The notes beneath the pieces are model-generated. The model ran no database searches. It was not told where the DNA came from and saw only the letters and a list, made by a program, of their open reading frames with translations. Positions 43,701-52,624 of a stretch of 64,000 nt of DNA are shown here, piece by piece. Positions within the stretch are counted from its first letter, which is position 1; each line of letters starts with the position of its first letter. This stretch comes from Arthrobacter woluwensis. Its GTDB lineage: Bacteria; Actinomycetota; Actinomycetes; Actinomycetales; Micrococcaceae. Position numbers and translations under genes: made by a program. The stretch is taken from assembly GCF_900105345.1 (NCBI RefSeq), contig NZ_FNSN01000003.1:1302001-1366000 (forward strand), written 5' to 3'.

Positions 43701-44831
43701 TCACCCCCGGGGGGTGACGCCGAGGGAGAGCCCGCTCAGCCCGCGTGGCTTGGCGGCCAGAGCGTCCGCCACCGAGAGGAGTGCCCGCGAGACCGCGGCG
43801 TCCGGGTGGGCCAGGACGACCGGCATCCCGGAATCCCCACCCTCCCTGAGCGCGATCTCCAGCGGCAATTTTCCGAGGAGTGGGACCTGGTAGCCCAGAG
43901 CTTCCGTGAGGCGCTGGGAGAGCGTCTCACCGCCTCCTGAGCCGAACACTTCGAGCCGCTCACCGCCGGGGGTGTCGAGGTACGACATGTTCTCGACCAC
44001 GCCGACCACCCGCTGGCCGGTCTGTGTGGAGACTGTGCCGGATCGTTCGGCGACCTCGGCCGCCGCCGACTGCGGGGTGGTGACCACGAGGACCTCGGCG
44101 GACGGCAGGAGCTGCGAGACGGAGATGGCGATGTCGCCGGTGCCCGGGGGCAGGTCCAGGAACAGGTAGTCCAGGTCGCCGAAGTACACCTCGGAGAGGA
44201 ACTGCTCCAGGGCGCGGTGCAGCATGGGGCCACGCCAGGCGACGGGGGCGTTGCCCTCCACGAACATGCCGATCGAGATGACCTTGACCCCGTGGGCCAC
44301 GGGCGGCAGGATCAGCTCGTCCACGCGGGTCGGGGACTGCGTGATGCCCATGAGGCCGGGGACGGAGAATCCGTGCACGTCGGCGTCGACGATGCCCACC
44401 CGGAGGCCCCGGGCGGCCAGGGCGCACGCGAGGTTCACGGTCACCGAGGACTTGCCGACTCCGCCCTTGCCGCTCGTCACGGCGAACACCTTGGTGAAGT
44501 TGCCCGGCTGGTTGAACGGGATGCCGCGGGTGTCGCCGGGACCGCGGAGCTGATCCTTGAGCGCCTGCCGTTGTTCCGGGGTCATGACGGCGAGCTCCAC
44601 GTCGACGGACGTCACCCCGGGGACGGTCAGCAGCGCCGCCGTCGCGTCGGCCGTGATGGTGTCCCGCAGGGGGCAGCCCTGGATGGTGAGGAGCACGCGC
44701 AGGCGGACCGCGCCGTCGTCGTCGATCGAGACCGCGTCGACCATGCCGAGCTCCGTGATGGGGCGCCGGAGCTCCGGGTCGATCACCGTGTCCAGGGCGC
44801 GCTGCAGCTGTTCAGTGCCGGGAGGTGTCAT
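43701..44831 (-). CDS. mrp: Mrp/NBP35-family iron-sulfur cluster carrier ATPase
   Basis: A 376-aa P-loop ATPase with an N-terminal DUF59 (MIP18) domain (residues ~1-95). Deviant Walker A is VTSGKGGVGKSSVTVNL; switch I IVDADVHGFSVP and switch II DLPPGTGD follow. The CxxC of E. coli ApbC is replaced by YLDTPGGERLEVFGSGGG, which is the usual actinobacterial form. It helps assemble or deliver Fe-S clusters. Its ATG overlaps the DUF1003 stop by 4 nt, forming an operon with that gene and the CBS protein. Confidence 0.95.
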   Translation of the reverse strand: MTPPGTEQLQRALDTVIDPELRRPITELGMVDAVSIDDDGAVRLRVLLTIQGCPLRDTITADATAALLTVPGVTSVDVELAVMTPEQRQALKDQLRGPGDTRGIPFNQPGNFTKVFAVTSGKGGVGKSSVTVNLACALAARGLRVGIVDADVHGFSVPGLMGITQSPTRVDELILPPVAHGVKVISIGMFVEGNAPVAWRGPMLHRALEQFLSEVYFGDLDYLFLDLPPGTGDIAISVSQLLPSAEVLVVTTPQSAAAEVAERSGTVSTQTGQRVVGVVENMSYLDTPGGERLEVFGSGGGETLSQRLTEALGYQVPLLGKLPLEIALREGGDSGMPVVLAHPDAAVSRALLSVADALAAKPRGLSGLSLGVTPRG

Positions 44832-45490
44832 GCTCCCGGTTCCCGGCTGGGCTTCTTGATCTTCGGGATCTGCTGAGTGCGGGGACCGCGCTGACGGTCC
44901 CGTTTGTCGCGGATCTTCTCCTTGACCTTGTCCGCCGTCGTCTCACCGTCGCCGGCGCCGTCCTCACCCGAGTGGAACTCCTCCTGGGCCTCGATGATGT
45001 CCTCGAGGAGGGACCGCATCTCGGCGCGGACGTAGTCACGGGTGGCGACCTCGCGCAGCGCGACGCGCAGCGCGGCAAGCTCACGGGTGAGGTACTCGGT
45101 GTCGGCGAGGTTCCGCTCGGCGCGCTGGCGGTCCTGTTCCAGGGCCACGCGGTCACGGTCGTCCTGCCGGTTCTGGGCGAGGAGGAGCAGTGGGGCCGCG
45201 TAGGAGGCCTGAAGGGAGAGCATGAGCGTCAGGAGGGTGAAACCGAGCGCCTGCTGGTCGAACTGGAGATCCGCAGGGGCCCAGGTGTTCCAGGCCAGCC
45301 AGAACACACAGAAGATCGTCATGTAGACGAGGAACTGCGGGGTGCCCATGAAGCGGGCGAAGCCTTCCGTGGCTTTGCCGAACGCGTCCGGGTTGGGGGA
45401 GAACCGGGGGAAGAACCGGCCCCGTGCGGCGCGGGGGGTGTCCAGGCTGTTCTTCTCCGCTCCGGGGCGGCGATCCCTGTTGTCAGCCAT
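44828..45490 (-). CDS. DUF1003 membrane protein
   Basis: A 220-aa protein. Two predicted transmembrane helices lie at ~52-73 and ~84-103, followed by a long charged coiled-coil region (RVALEQDRQRAERNLADTEYLTRELAALR). The pattern FLVYMTIFCVFWLAWN then LLTLMLSLQASYAAPLLLLAQNRQDDRDR is DUF1003. The function is not known; it is always near mrp and the CBS/MgtE-N gene in this phylum. It overlaps both neighbours (4 nt and 8 nt). Confidence 0.92.
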   Translation of the reverse strand: MADNRDRRPGAEKNSLDTPRAARGRFFPRFSPNPDAFGKATEGFARFMGTPQFLVYMTIFCVFWLAWNTWAPADLQFDQQALGFTLLTLMLSLQASYAAPLLLLAQNRQDDRDRVALEQDRQRAERNLADTEYLTRELAALRVALREVATRDYVRAEMRSLLEDIIEAQEEFHSGEDGAGDGETTADKVKEKIRDKRDRQRGPRTQQIPKIKKPSREPGA

Positions 45491-46766
45491 TGCGACCCCT
45501 CAGCTTCTTGAACGGGACGTCCTCGGCGTGGGCGCGCCAGTCCTCGGGTAGGAGGTGATCCAGGACGTCATCGACGGTGACGGCGCCGACCAGGCGGCCG
45601 GTGTCGTTCACCACGGGCAGGGCGTTGAGGTTGTAGACCGCCATGATGCGGGCCACCTCGCTGATGTGGGCCTGATCCTGGACGGGCTCCAGGTTCTTGT
45701 CCACGAGATTGCCGATCGGTTCGGGCGGGGGATACCTCAGAAGTTGCTGGATGTGCACGACGCCGAGGAACCGGCCCGTGGGGGTCTCCAGCGGCGGGCG
45801 GGCGATGAAGATGGAGGACGCGAGGGCCGGGGTCAGCTCTTCGCGGCGCACGTGGGCCAGGGCCTCGGCCACGGTGGCCTCCGGCGGGAGGATCACGGGG
45901 ACCGGGGTCATGAGACCGCCGGCGGTGTCCTCGTCATACTCCAGGAGGCGGCGGACGTCCTCGGCCTCTTCGGGCTCCATGAGCTGCAGGAGTTCCTCCT
46001 GCTGCGCTTCGGGGAGCTCGGAGAGGAGGTCGGCGGCGTCGTCCGGGTCCATCTCCTCGAGCACGTCGGCGGCGCGTTCGCGGTCCAGGGAGGACAGGAT
46101 CTCCACCTGGTCCTCCTCCGGGAGTTCCTGGAGGACGTCGGCGAGACGTTCGTCCTGAAGCTCGCTGGCCACTTCGAAGCGGCGCTTGTCGCTCATCTCC
46201 TGCAGGGCCTCGGCGAAGTCGGCGGCCTTGAGGTCCTCGTGGCTGGCGACGAAGGCCGTGGCGGCCTGCGGTTCGGTGGCCGCGGCCGGGACGGCGTCCG
46301 TCCAGTTGATGATCATGGTCTCGTTGCGGCGCAGCCGGGCGAGCGGGGAGAACGAGTGCCCGCGGCGCACGAAGAGCTTGGAGACGAACCAGTCGCCGGA
46401 GCGGTGCTGGTCGATCGCGATGTCCTCGATCGTGGCCGAGCCCGAGCCGTCCGTGAGGGTGACCCGGCTGTCGAACATCTCGGCGACCACGAGGGTCTCC
46501 ATGCCGCGCTGTTCGAAGCGGCGCAGATTGACCAGCCCGGTGCTGATGACCTGGGCCTGGTCCATGCTCGTCACGCGCGTCATCGGCACGAACACGCGTT
46601 TCTTGCCCGGGACTTCCACCACCAGGCCGACCGCATGCGGAGGCGCGTTGTTGGCGCGGGCCAGCACCACGACGTCGCGGACGCGTCCGAGCCGGTCACC
46701 CAAAGGGTCGAAGACATCCAGACCGAGGAGGCGGGCAACGAAGACGCGGGAAGTAGGGTTGCTCAC
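45483..46766 (-). CDS. MgtE N-domain / CBS pair protein with N-terminal PRC-like domain
   Basis: A 427-aa cytosolic protein. Domain order: an N-terminal PRC-barrel-like part (~1-150, SRVFVARLLGLDVFDPLGDRLGRVRDVVV), an MgtE N-terminal helical repeat domain (~170-275, LADVLQELPEEDQVEILSSLDRERAADVLEEMDPDDAADLL motif) and two CBS domains (~280-420). It lacks the membrane part of MgtE, so it is not a transporter by itself; a Mg or nucleotide sensor is conceivable. The start is GTG 46766, 6 nt after TAGCCT: leaderless. It is the first gene of the operon with DUF1003 and mrp. Confidence 0.9.
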   Translation of the reverse strand: MSNPTSRVFVARLLGLDVFDPLGDRLGRVRDVVVLARANNAPPHAVGLVVEVPGKKRVFVPMTRVTSMDQAQVISTGLVNLRRFEQRGMETLVVAEMFDSRVTLTDGSGSATIEDIAIDQHRSGDWFVSKLFVRRGHSFSPLARLRRNETMIINWTDAVPAAATEPQAATAFVASHEDLKAADFAEALQEMSDKRRFEVASELQDERLADVLQELPEEDQVEILSSLDRERAADVLEEMDPDDAADLLSELPEAQQEELLQLMEPEEAEDVRRLLEYDEDTAGGLMTPVPVILPPEATVAEALAHVRREELTPALASSIFIARPPLETPTGRFLGVVHIQQLLRYPPPEPIGNLVDKNLEPVQDQAHISEVARIMAVYNLNALPVVNDTGRLVGAVTVDDVLDHLLPEDWRAHAEDVPFKKLRGRNG

Positions 46767-46772
46767 CCGACT

Positions 46773-46778
46773 AGGCTA
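46773..46778 (-). promoter_or_regulatory. -10 element of the CBS/DUF1003/mrp operon
   Basis: On the minus strand TAGCCT, then AGTCGG (6 nt), then GTG at 46766. Confidence 0.7.
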
Positions 46779-46842
46779 TCCACTTCGTCCACGTTTGGCT
46801 GAATTCCGGTTGCAGCCCGGCTGAATAGGCAAGAATGTGGGT

Positions 46843-47874
46843 ATGTCGAACTTGTTTGGTGCACCCAGGATTCCCGAGGAGCTCCGTTCCGTGCCGCAGG
46901 GCGTGACGGTGGGCTCCTACAACTCCTACCTCGATGCCCAGAAGGCCGTGGACTACCTGGCGGACCAGCAGTTCCCCGTCCAGTACGTCTCGATCGTGGG
47001 CAACGACCTGAAACTCGTGGAGCGCGTGACCGGCCGTCTGAGCTACCCGCGCGTGGCCATGTCCGGCCTGCTCAGCGGCGTGTGGTTCGGTCTCTTCATC
47101 GGTCTGCTGCTGTCCCTGTTCTCTCCCGGCGGCGCGTTCTCCGTGGTGACCTCGGTGCTGATGGGCGCTGCTTTCTTCGCGCTCTTCGGCATCGTCAGCT
47201 ACGCCATGCAGCGGGGCAAGCGTGACTTCACCTCGACCAGCCAGGTGCTGGCCAGCAGCTATGACGTCATCGTGGCCCCCGAGGTCGCGGGGGAGGCGAG
47301 CCGGCTGCTCCTGCAGCTTCCCATGCGGGGCAACGACGGCGGCGCCCGCCAGCACAGTCAGCAGCAGGGTCCGCAGGGTGGCCAGCACCCCGGCTACGGG
47401 CAGGGTTACGGCCAGCCTCAGGCGCCGCAGGAACCGCAGCGGCCCGAGGGCTGGGGCAACCCGTACGGACAGCGCGCCGAGGACTCCGGCCAGCAGGCTC
47501 AGGCTCCGGAACAGCAGGCCCCGTCCACCGTGTCCTCGGACTACCGTGATCTTCCGGACGGTCGCCCGCAGTACGGCGTCCGCCTGAACCAGACACCCCC
47601 GGCCGCTCCCGCCGCGCCGGCTCAGGAACAGCAGCAGGGAGAGCCGCAGCACGTTGAGCCGCAGCACGTTGAGCCGCAGCACGGGGCCGACCGGCCGCAC
47701 GACGCCGAGCAGCCCCACGACGGCGCTCCGCAGGCGGAGCAGCAGGGTGAGCACGGGCAGCACCAGGAGCGCCAGCACGGTGAAGGCCAGCACTCGGACG
47801 GCCAGGCGCAGCACGACGAGCCGCAGCAGGACCAGCATGGCGAGCAGCCCACCAAGGATCCCCGGGGCGAGTAG
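46843..47874 (+). CDS. General stress protein 17M-like membrane protein with long Q/H/P-rich tail
   Basis: A 343-aa protein. Residues ~10-150 resemble the general stress protein 17M domain (VGSYNSYLDAQKAVDYLADQQF, then two transmembrane helices at ~75-95 and ~100-120, then SYDVIVAPE). From ~165 to the end, 175 residues of low complexity are rich in Gln, His, Pro and Glu. Three near-identical units of five residues (EPQHV, EPQHV, EPQHG) are encoded by 15-bp direct repeats at 47641-47685. The ATG at 46843 was chosen; a GTG two codons earlier is possible. Mycobacteria have a similar protein at this place. Function unknown. Confidence 0.82.
   Translation: MSNLFGAPRIPEELRSVPQGVTVGSYNSYLDAQKAVDYLADQQFPVQYVSIVGNDLKLVERVTGRLSYPRVAMSGLLSGVWFGLFIGLLLSLFSPGGAFSVVTSVLMGAAFFALFGIVSYAMQRGKRDFTSTSQVLASSYDVIVAPEVAGEASRLLLQLPMRGNDGGARQHSQQQGPQGGQHPGYGQGYGQPQAPQEPQRPEGWGNPYGQRAEDSGQQAQAPEQQAPSTVSSDYRDLPDGRPQYGVRLNQTPPAAPAAPAQEQQQGEPQHVEPQHVEPQHGADRPHDAEQPHDGAPQAEQQGEHGQHQERQHGEGQHSDGQAQHDEPQQDQHGEQPTKDPRGE
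47641..47685 (+). repeat. Three tandem 15-bp repeats inside the stress-protein gene
   Basis: GAGCCGCAGCACGTT occurs twice exactly, then once with two changed bases (ACGGG at the end). It lies in the low-complexity tail and could expand or shrink by slippage in multiples of five codons. Confidence 0.8.
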
Positions 47875-47937
47875 TCCCGGCCGGTTCCGCCGGGACCGCG
47901 AAGTGTGACGCCGTGCGTCGCACGGGTCTGGAAGGAC

Positions 47938-47975
47938 GAATGGCCCCGCACCGGGATTCCGGTGCGGGGCCATTC
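47938..47975. terminator. Bidirectional terminator between stress-protein gene and pepP
   Basis: A perfect 17-bp stem (47938-47954 with 47959-47975) with GATT loop between the convergent genes. Confidence 0.9.
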
Positions 47976-48039
47976 TCATGCCCGGGGCGCGGTGCTCACG
48001 CTGTCGCGCTCAGCGCGCCACGACGGCGATGCGTGACGC

Positions 48040-49602
48040 TCAGGCGCGCAGGCTCGCCATCCAGGCCTCGACGTCGTCGGCCGTGCGGGGCAGTGCGGCG
48101 CTCAGGTTCACGGCGCCGTCCGCGGTCACGAGGATGTCGTCCTCGATGCGGACGCCGATGCCGCGGTACTCCTCCGGGATCGCGAGATCCTCGGACTTGA
48201 AGTACAGGCCCGGCTCGATGGTGAACACCATGCCCTCGGCGAGTTCGGCATCCAGGTACAGCTCACGCTTGGCCTGGGCACAGTCGTGGACGTCCATGCC
48301 GAGGTGGTGGCTCGTGCCGTGCGGCATCCAGCGGCGGTGCTGCTGACCGCTCTCCGAGACGGCCTCCTCCACGGTCACGGGCAGCAGACCCCACTCGGCC
48401 AGGCGCTCGGCCAGGACGCGGGTGGCGATCTGGTGCAGCTCGCGGAACTTCAGGCCCGGACGGGCCGCCGCGAAGGCCGCGTCGGCGGCGTCCAGCACGG
48501 CTTCGTAGACGCGGCGCTGCACCTCGGAGAAGGTGCCGTTGACCGGCAGGGTGCGGGTGATGTCCGCGGTGTAGAGGCTCTCGGCCTCGACGCCGGCGTC
48601 GAGCAGGAGGAGGTCGCCCTCCTTCACCTGACCGTTGTTGTTGATCCAGTGCAGGATGGTGGCGTTGTTGCCGGAGGCGGCGATGGTGTCGTAGCCGAGG
48701 TCGTTGCCTTCCTCGCGGGCCTTCGCGAAGAACGCGCCTTCCACGACGCGCTCACCACGGTGGTGGGCGACGGCGCGCGGCAGAGCCTTGACGACCTCGT
48801 GGAAGCCCTCGACGGTGGCGGCGACGGCCAGCTTGAGCTGCTCGACCTCCCACTCGTCCTTGATCAGGCGGAGCTCGGACAGGGCCTCGGCCAGCTTCTC
48901 GTCCAGGGCGTCGAGCTGGGAGAGATCCAGGTTCTCGGGGTCCTGGGCGGTGTTGTAGCGGGCGGTGTCCACCAGGGCGTCGATGTTCTCGTCGACCTTG
49001 CGGAGCAGACGGATGGAGATGCCGCCGATCTCGGACGCGCCGACGTTCTTGGTGATCGCCACCTCGAGCTCGTCGAGGTGCGCGGTCGCCAGGTCGAGGC
49101 GGGCCTTCAGATCGGCCAGGCTCGGGCGCGGGCCGATCCAGAACTCGCCGGACCGTGCGTCCGCGTAGAACTGCTCGGTGTCGCGGCCGGCCATGGGACG
49201 GAAGTACAGGGTGGCGTGGTGGTGGCCGCCGTCGTCGCCCTGGCCGTCATCGGTGGGTTCGAGGATCAGGACCGCATCCGGCTCGTGGTCCACGCCCAGG
49301 CCCGTCAGGTGCGCGAAGGCCGAGTGAGGGCGGAAGCGGTAGTCGGTGTCGTTGCTGCGGACCTTGTGCGGACCGGCGGGGATCACCAGGCGTTCGCCCT
49401 TGAACTGCTCCGAGATCGCACGACGACGGCGGGCGGCGTGTGCGGCGACGGCTTCCTCGGCCGGGAGCTCCTGCGAGGCGGGAGCCCAGCTGCTGGCCAT
49501 GAAGGCTTTGAAGGCATCGGAGGAGGGGCGCTGCGAACGGTTGTTCACACGGTCCTCCAACGGCTGGGTGCTGGCATCAGTGGTGTGTTCTGCGTCATTC
49601 AC
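48040..49602 (-). CDS. pepP: Xaa-Pro aminopeptidase (M24B)
   Basis: A 520-aa metallopeptidase that removes N-terminal residues preceding proline. The N-terminal domain (~50-210) is of aminopeptidase P type; the pita-bread domain has the five metal ligands: Asp in LLLDAGVEAESLYTADITRT (two Asp), His in HGTSHHLGMD, Glu in FTIEPGLYF and Glu in VRIEDDILVT. The N-terminal ~45 residues are an actinobacterial extension. The start is GTG 49602; AGGAGG directly abuts it, so the gene fits the leaderless GACGAT-N6-GTG pattern better than an SD start. Confidence 0.93.
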   Translation of the reverse strand: MNDAEHTTDASTQPLEDRVNNRSQRPSSDAFKAFMASSWAPASQELPAEEAVAAHAARRRRAISEQFKGERLVIPAGPHKVRSNDTDYRFRPHSAFAHLTGLGVDHEPDAVLILEPTDDGQGDDGGHHHATLYFRPMAGRDTEQFYADARSGEFWIGPRPSLADLKARLDLATAHLDELEVAITKNVGASEIGGISIRLLRKVDENIDALVDTARYNTAQDPENLDLSQLDALDEKLAEALSELRLIKDEWEVEQLKLAVAATVEGFHEVVKALPRAVAHHRGERVVEGAFFAKAREEGNDLGYDTIAASGNNATILHWINNNGQVKEGDLLLLDAGVEAESLYTADITRTLPVNGTFSEVQRRVYEAVLDAADAAFAAARPGLKFRELHQIATRVLAERLAEWGLLPVTVEEAVSESGQQHRRWMPHGTSHHLGMDVHDCAQAKRELYLDAELAEGMVFTIEPGLYFKSEDLAIPEEYRGIGVRIEDDILVTADGAVNLSAALPRTADDVEAWMASLRA

Positions 49603-49608
49603 CCTCCT

Positions 49609-49614
49609 ATCGTC
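49609..49614 (-). promoter_or_regulatory. Candidate -10 of pepP
   Basis: On the minus strand GACGAT, then AGGAGG (6 nt), then GTG. It differs from TANNNT only at the first base. Confidence 0.45.
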
Positions 49615-49762
49615 TCACTGATCCGGGGAAGGCAGGAGCCGGGCCGGGGAGTGCCGCTCCGGGGGCTTGACTCGCTTCACGGCGGAGTCCGCTGTATATG
49701 TCGTACTTCACGCCGATCCCCGGTGTGCTCAGCCCGCCACACCCTTCGAGGTCAGGTCATCG

Positions 49763-51064
49763 ATGAGCGCGGAAATCACGGATTCGGCCCGCAGCGCCGG
49801 GCTGCCCCTTGCCTTCTTCGGCTTCCTCACCGCGGTCAGCATCTCGAACATCGGGGACAGTTTCCGGTCGCTTTCCCTTGATCTGTGGTTCTACGAGGCA
49901 TCAGCGGACAAGGAGGCAGCCCGGGTCACGTTGCTGCTGATGACGATCCTCCCGGCTTTGGTGCTGGGCCCTCTCGCCGGCGCCGTTGCGGACCGGTGGG
50001 ACCTGCGGCGGACCTTCCTCGTCACCAACGTGCTGCGAGGGTTTCTGAGTTTCGGACTTGCCGCTCCGGCATGGCTCGCCGGGCCGGGGTATCTGGCCGT
50101 GCTGATCGTGACCGCCTCGGCGATCTCGTCGGTGTTCTTCGCTTCGTCGGCGTTCGTCTTCCTTCCCCGGCTGGTCAAGGAAGGTCTGCTCTCCCGGGCG
50201 AACGGCTACCTCGAGTCGGCCACCTGGGCCGTGAGCTCGGTCGGGCCTGCCCTGGCGTCGGGCGCCTTCGCGCTCTGGGGTGCGGCGCCCGCCTTCCTCA
50301 TCGATGGGGTGTCCTTCATGGCCGCCGCGTACCTGTTCTCCAAAGTCGTCCGGAAGACGCCTGAAGCGGGGACTGAACGCGTGCCGTTGGCGGACCGGCT
50401 CCGGGTCTTCAGGGAGGAGCTGCGGGAACTGGTGCTGGGCATTCCTCCCGCGGTGCGGTATCTGGCAGGACACCGTCCAGCTCTCGGGATACTCCTGGGT
50501 TCTTATGGGGTCACCATCACCGCCGCCGTCAACTCGTTCAGCCTGATCTTCCTGATCGCATCCGATCTCGGGCTACCCGCCGAGGTCTTCGGCTTCGTGC
50601 TGTCACTCAATGGCATCGTGGCCGTGGCCGCCGCGGTTCTCACCGGCGTCTTCCTGCGCACCGAGGCCCTGCGCCGGTGCTTCCTCGCCTGTCTGCTCCT
50701 GCTCGCCACCTCCCAAGTGATCATGGGGCTGTCGCCGAACGTGATCCTGTTGCTGGTGGGCGTGGCGGTGAGCGCGAGCGTCAATGCCCCGTACAACGTG
50801 GCCGTCACGACCTTGTTCCAGAAGTCGATCTCGGAGAAGTTCCTGGGGCGCGTCGAGGGTCTGGACGTGTCGGTGGACAACGCGCTGAGAATCATCGTCC
50901 TGCTGGCCGCCGCCTGGTCGGTGGGGTTCTTCGGGGCGCGTCCGGCGCTGATCGTGTCGGGGGTGATCGCGGTTGTCCTCTGTGGCGTCGCGTGGTGGCT
51001 CACCCGGGAGACCGGCCAAGCGGGAGAGCCCCGCCCTGCGAGGGGCGACGACGGCGACGGGTGA
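49763..51064 (+). CDS. MFS transporter (MFS_3/EntS-like exporter)
   Basis: A 433-aa protein with 12 predicted helices. The loop 2-3 motif is GAVADRWDLRR, and it has FVFLPRLVKEGLLSRANGYLESATWAVSSVGPALA, as in the enterobactin exporter and macrolide-efflux group. It probably exports a small molecule; the substrate cannot be told. The ATG at 49763 was chosen; the frame continues upstream to a TTG that has no SD, and codon use there is poor. No regulator is adjacent. It is followed 33 bp later by the PHP gene. Confidence 0.88.
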   Translation: MSAEITDSARSAGLPLAFFGFLTAVSISNIGDSFRSLSLDLWFYEASADKEAARVTLLLMTILPALVLGPLAGAVADRWDLRRTFLVTNVLRGFLSFGLAAPAWLAGPGYLAVLIVTASAISSVFFASSAFVFLPRLVKEGLLSRANGYLESATWAVSSVGPALASGAFALWGAAPAFLIDGVSFMAAAYLFSKVVRKTPEAGTERVPLADRLRVFREELRELVLGIPPAVRYLAGHRPALGILLGSYGVTITAAVNSFSLIFLIASDLGLPAEVFGFVLSLNGIVAVAAAVLTGVFLRTEALRRCFLACLLLLATSQVIMGLSPNVILLLVGVAVSASVNAPYNVAVTTLFQKSISEKFLGRVEGLDVSVDNALRIIVLLAAAWSVGFFGARPALIVSGVIAVVLCGVAWWLTRETGQAGEPRPARGDDGDG

Positions 51065-51085
51065 GCTCCGCGGGTCCGCCGGGAC

Positions 51086-51091
51086 TACGCT
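51086..51091 (+). promoter_or_regulatory. -10 element of the PHP gene
   Basis: TACGCT, then GGGAGC (6 nt), then the GTG at 51098. Confidence 0.65.
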
Positions 51092-51097
51092 GGGAGC

Positions 51098-51943
51098 GTG
51101 AGGATCGACCTGCATGCACACTCGAACATCTCGGACGGCACTCAGCCGCCCGCCGACCTCGTGGCCTCCGCCGCGCAGGCCGGGCTCGACGTCGTCGCGC
51201 TGACGGACCATGACACCACCGACGGGTGGGCTGAGGCGGCCGCAGCGGCGAAGGCTCTGGGCGTCGCCCTCGTGCCGGGTATGGAGATCAGCTGCCGCAC
51301 CTCCGAGGGCATCAGCGTCCACCTGCTGTCTTATCTGCACGATCCCACCCACCCCGGCCTACTGGAGGAGATCTCGAAGGCCCGCGACGCACGGCTCAGC
51401 CGGGCCGAGCACATGGTCGCGCTGCTCGCGGAGGACTACCCGCTCAACTGGGACGACGTCACCCAGCACCTGGCGCCGGGCGCCACCGTGGGACGGCCGC
51501 ACATCGCGGACGCTCTGGTGGCCGCGGGAATCGTGAGTGACCGGACCGAGGCCTTCGCCACCATCCTGACGTCGCATTCGCGGTACTACGTGCAGCATTA
51601 CGCCGTGGAACCGGCACTCGCCGTCGAGCTCGTCAGGGACGCAGGCGGCGTTCCCGTGTTCGCTCATCCGGTGGCCAGCGCGCGCGGCCGTGTGGTGGGG
51701 GAGCAGACCTTCCACGAGATGATCGACGCCGGACTCGGCGGCCTGGAGGTCTGGCACCGGGACAATCCGCGCGAAGGCCGCGAATACCTGCTGGGCCTCG
51801 CCGCGAAGCACGACCTCATCGTCACCGGCTCCAGCGACTACCACGGCAAGGGCAAACCCAATCTGCTGGGCGAGAACCTCACGTCGCCGGAGCAGTTCGC
51901 CCGGATCGAGGACCAGGGCCGCGGCAGCGTGATCCGGGGCTGA
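51098..51943 (+). CDS. PHP-domain phosphoesterase (RNase AM/nucleotide phosphatase-like)
   Basis: A 281-aa single PHP domain. Metal-ligand motifs: DLHAHSNISDG, ALTDHDTTDGW, PGMEIS, FAHPVAS, and SSDYHGKGKP near the end. Relatives act as 5'-3' exoribonuclease or as 3',5'-nucleotide bisphosphate phosphatase (YciV type). GTG start behind a leaderless promoter. Its end is 5 nt from the end of the convergent TetR gene. Confidence 0.9.
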   Translation: MRIDLHAHSNISDGTQPPADLVASAAQAGLDVVALTDHDTTDGWAEAAAAAKALGVALVPGMEISCRTSEGISVHLLSYLHDPTHPGLLEEISKARDARLSRAEHMVALLAEDYPLNWDDVTQHLAPGATVGRPHIADALVAAGIVSDRTEAFATILTSHSRYYVQHYAVEPALAVELVRDAGGVPVFAHPVASARGRVVGEQTFHEMIDAGLGGLEVWHRDNPREGREYLLGLAAKHDLIVTGSSDYHGKGKPNLLGENLTSPEQFARIEDQGRGSVIRG

Positions 51944-51947
51944 GGGG

Positions 51948-52574
51948 TCAGCCCCGGGAAGGTGCGCTGAGTGCTTGCCCGGCGATCAGCCGGAGGGCGA
52001 GGCGAGCCGTCTCCAGGAGTTCGTCCCGTCCCGTTCCGAGATTCGATTGCGCGGACAGCCCGTGCCACACCGACTGAATGAAGGAGGTCAGCGTTTCCGG
52101 TGAGATGCCGCGGCGCAGTTCACCGTCGTTTGCCGCCTGGCGGAGCCGCGTGAGCAGGGCCTCCGCATTGGAGGCCTGTAGGTCCGCGACATAGGCCCGT
52201 GCGTCGAGGGTGCTCGTGCTGTCCGCCAGAGCGGCACTGCTGATGAGGCAGCCGGGATGAACATCGCTGCTCTGGGTGAACTCGCCCACCGAATCGACGA
52301 GCACCCGCTCGATGACCCCCAGAGCCTCCGGTTCGGTCACGGCGCTCTGATAGATCTCGCGGTAGCGCTCGGCATAGGTCCGCACGGCCTCCTCGAAGAG
52401 GCCGGCCTTGCTGCCGAACGCGGCGTAGAGGCTCGACGTCGAGATCCCCAGTTCCGTGGTCAGCGCCCGCGTGGAGGTCCCGGAATAGCCGTGGCGCCAG
52501 AAGAGGCGCGCGGCACCCAGGATGGCGCGATCGCGGCTGAACGTCGAGGGACGGCCCCGGGTGGTGGAAGACAC
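51948..52574 (-). CDS. TetR-family regulator of the adjacent hydrolase
   Basis: A 208-aa TetR regulator. The helix-turn-helix is at ~10-55 (RAILGAARLFWRHGYSGTSTRALTTELGISTSSLYAAFGSK) and the C-terminal domain is of the AcrR type. The start was set at GTG 52574 with TATAAT exactly 6 nt upstream. The longer frame would begin MEQTI from the palindrome itself and overlap the hydrolase start; it is rejected. It likely represses itself and the divergent hydrolase through the 37-bp palindrome at 52588-52624. Confidence 0.9.
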   Translation of the reverse strand: MSSTTRGRPSTFSRDRAILGAARLFWRHGYSGTSTRALTTELGISTSSLYAAFGSKAGLFEEAVRTYAERYREIYQSAVTEPEALGVIERVLVDSVGEFTQSSDVHPGCLISSAALADSTSTLDARAYVADLQASNAEALLTRLRQAANDGELRRGISPETLTSFIQSVWHGLSAQSNLGTGRDELLETARLALRLIAGQALSAPSRG

Positions 52575-52580
52575 CCTGGA

Positions 52581-52624
52581 ATTATAGATCGTTTGCTCCA
52601 TAATTGATTTATGGAGCAAACGAT
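52581..52624. promoter_or_regulatory. Shared TetR operator and overlapping leaderless promoters
   Basis: A perfect 16-bp inverted repeat, ATCGTTTGCTCCATAA (52588-52603) and its complement (52609-52624) with spacer TTGAT. The minus-strand -10 TATAAT (52581-52586) lies beside it, and CATAAT (52599-52604) inside it is 6 nt before the hydrolase ATG. The start codon itself is part of the operator. Confidence 0.85.
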
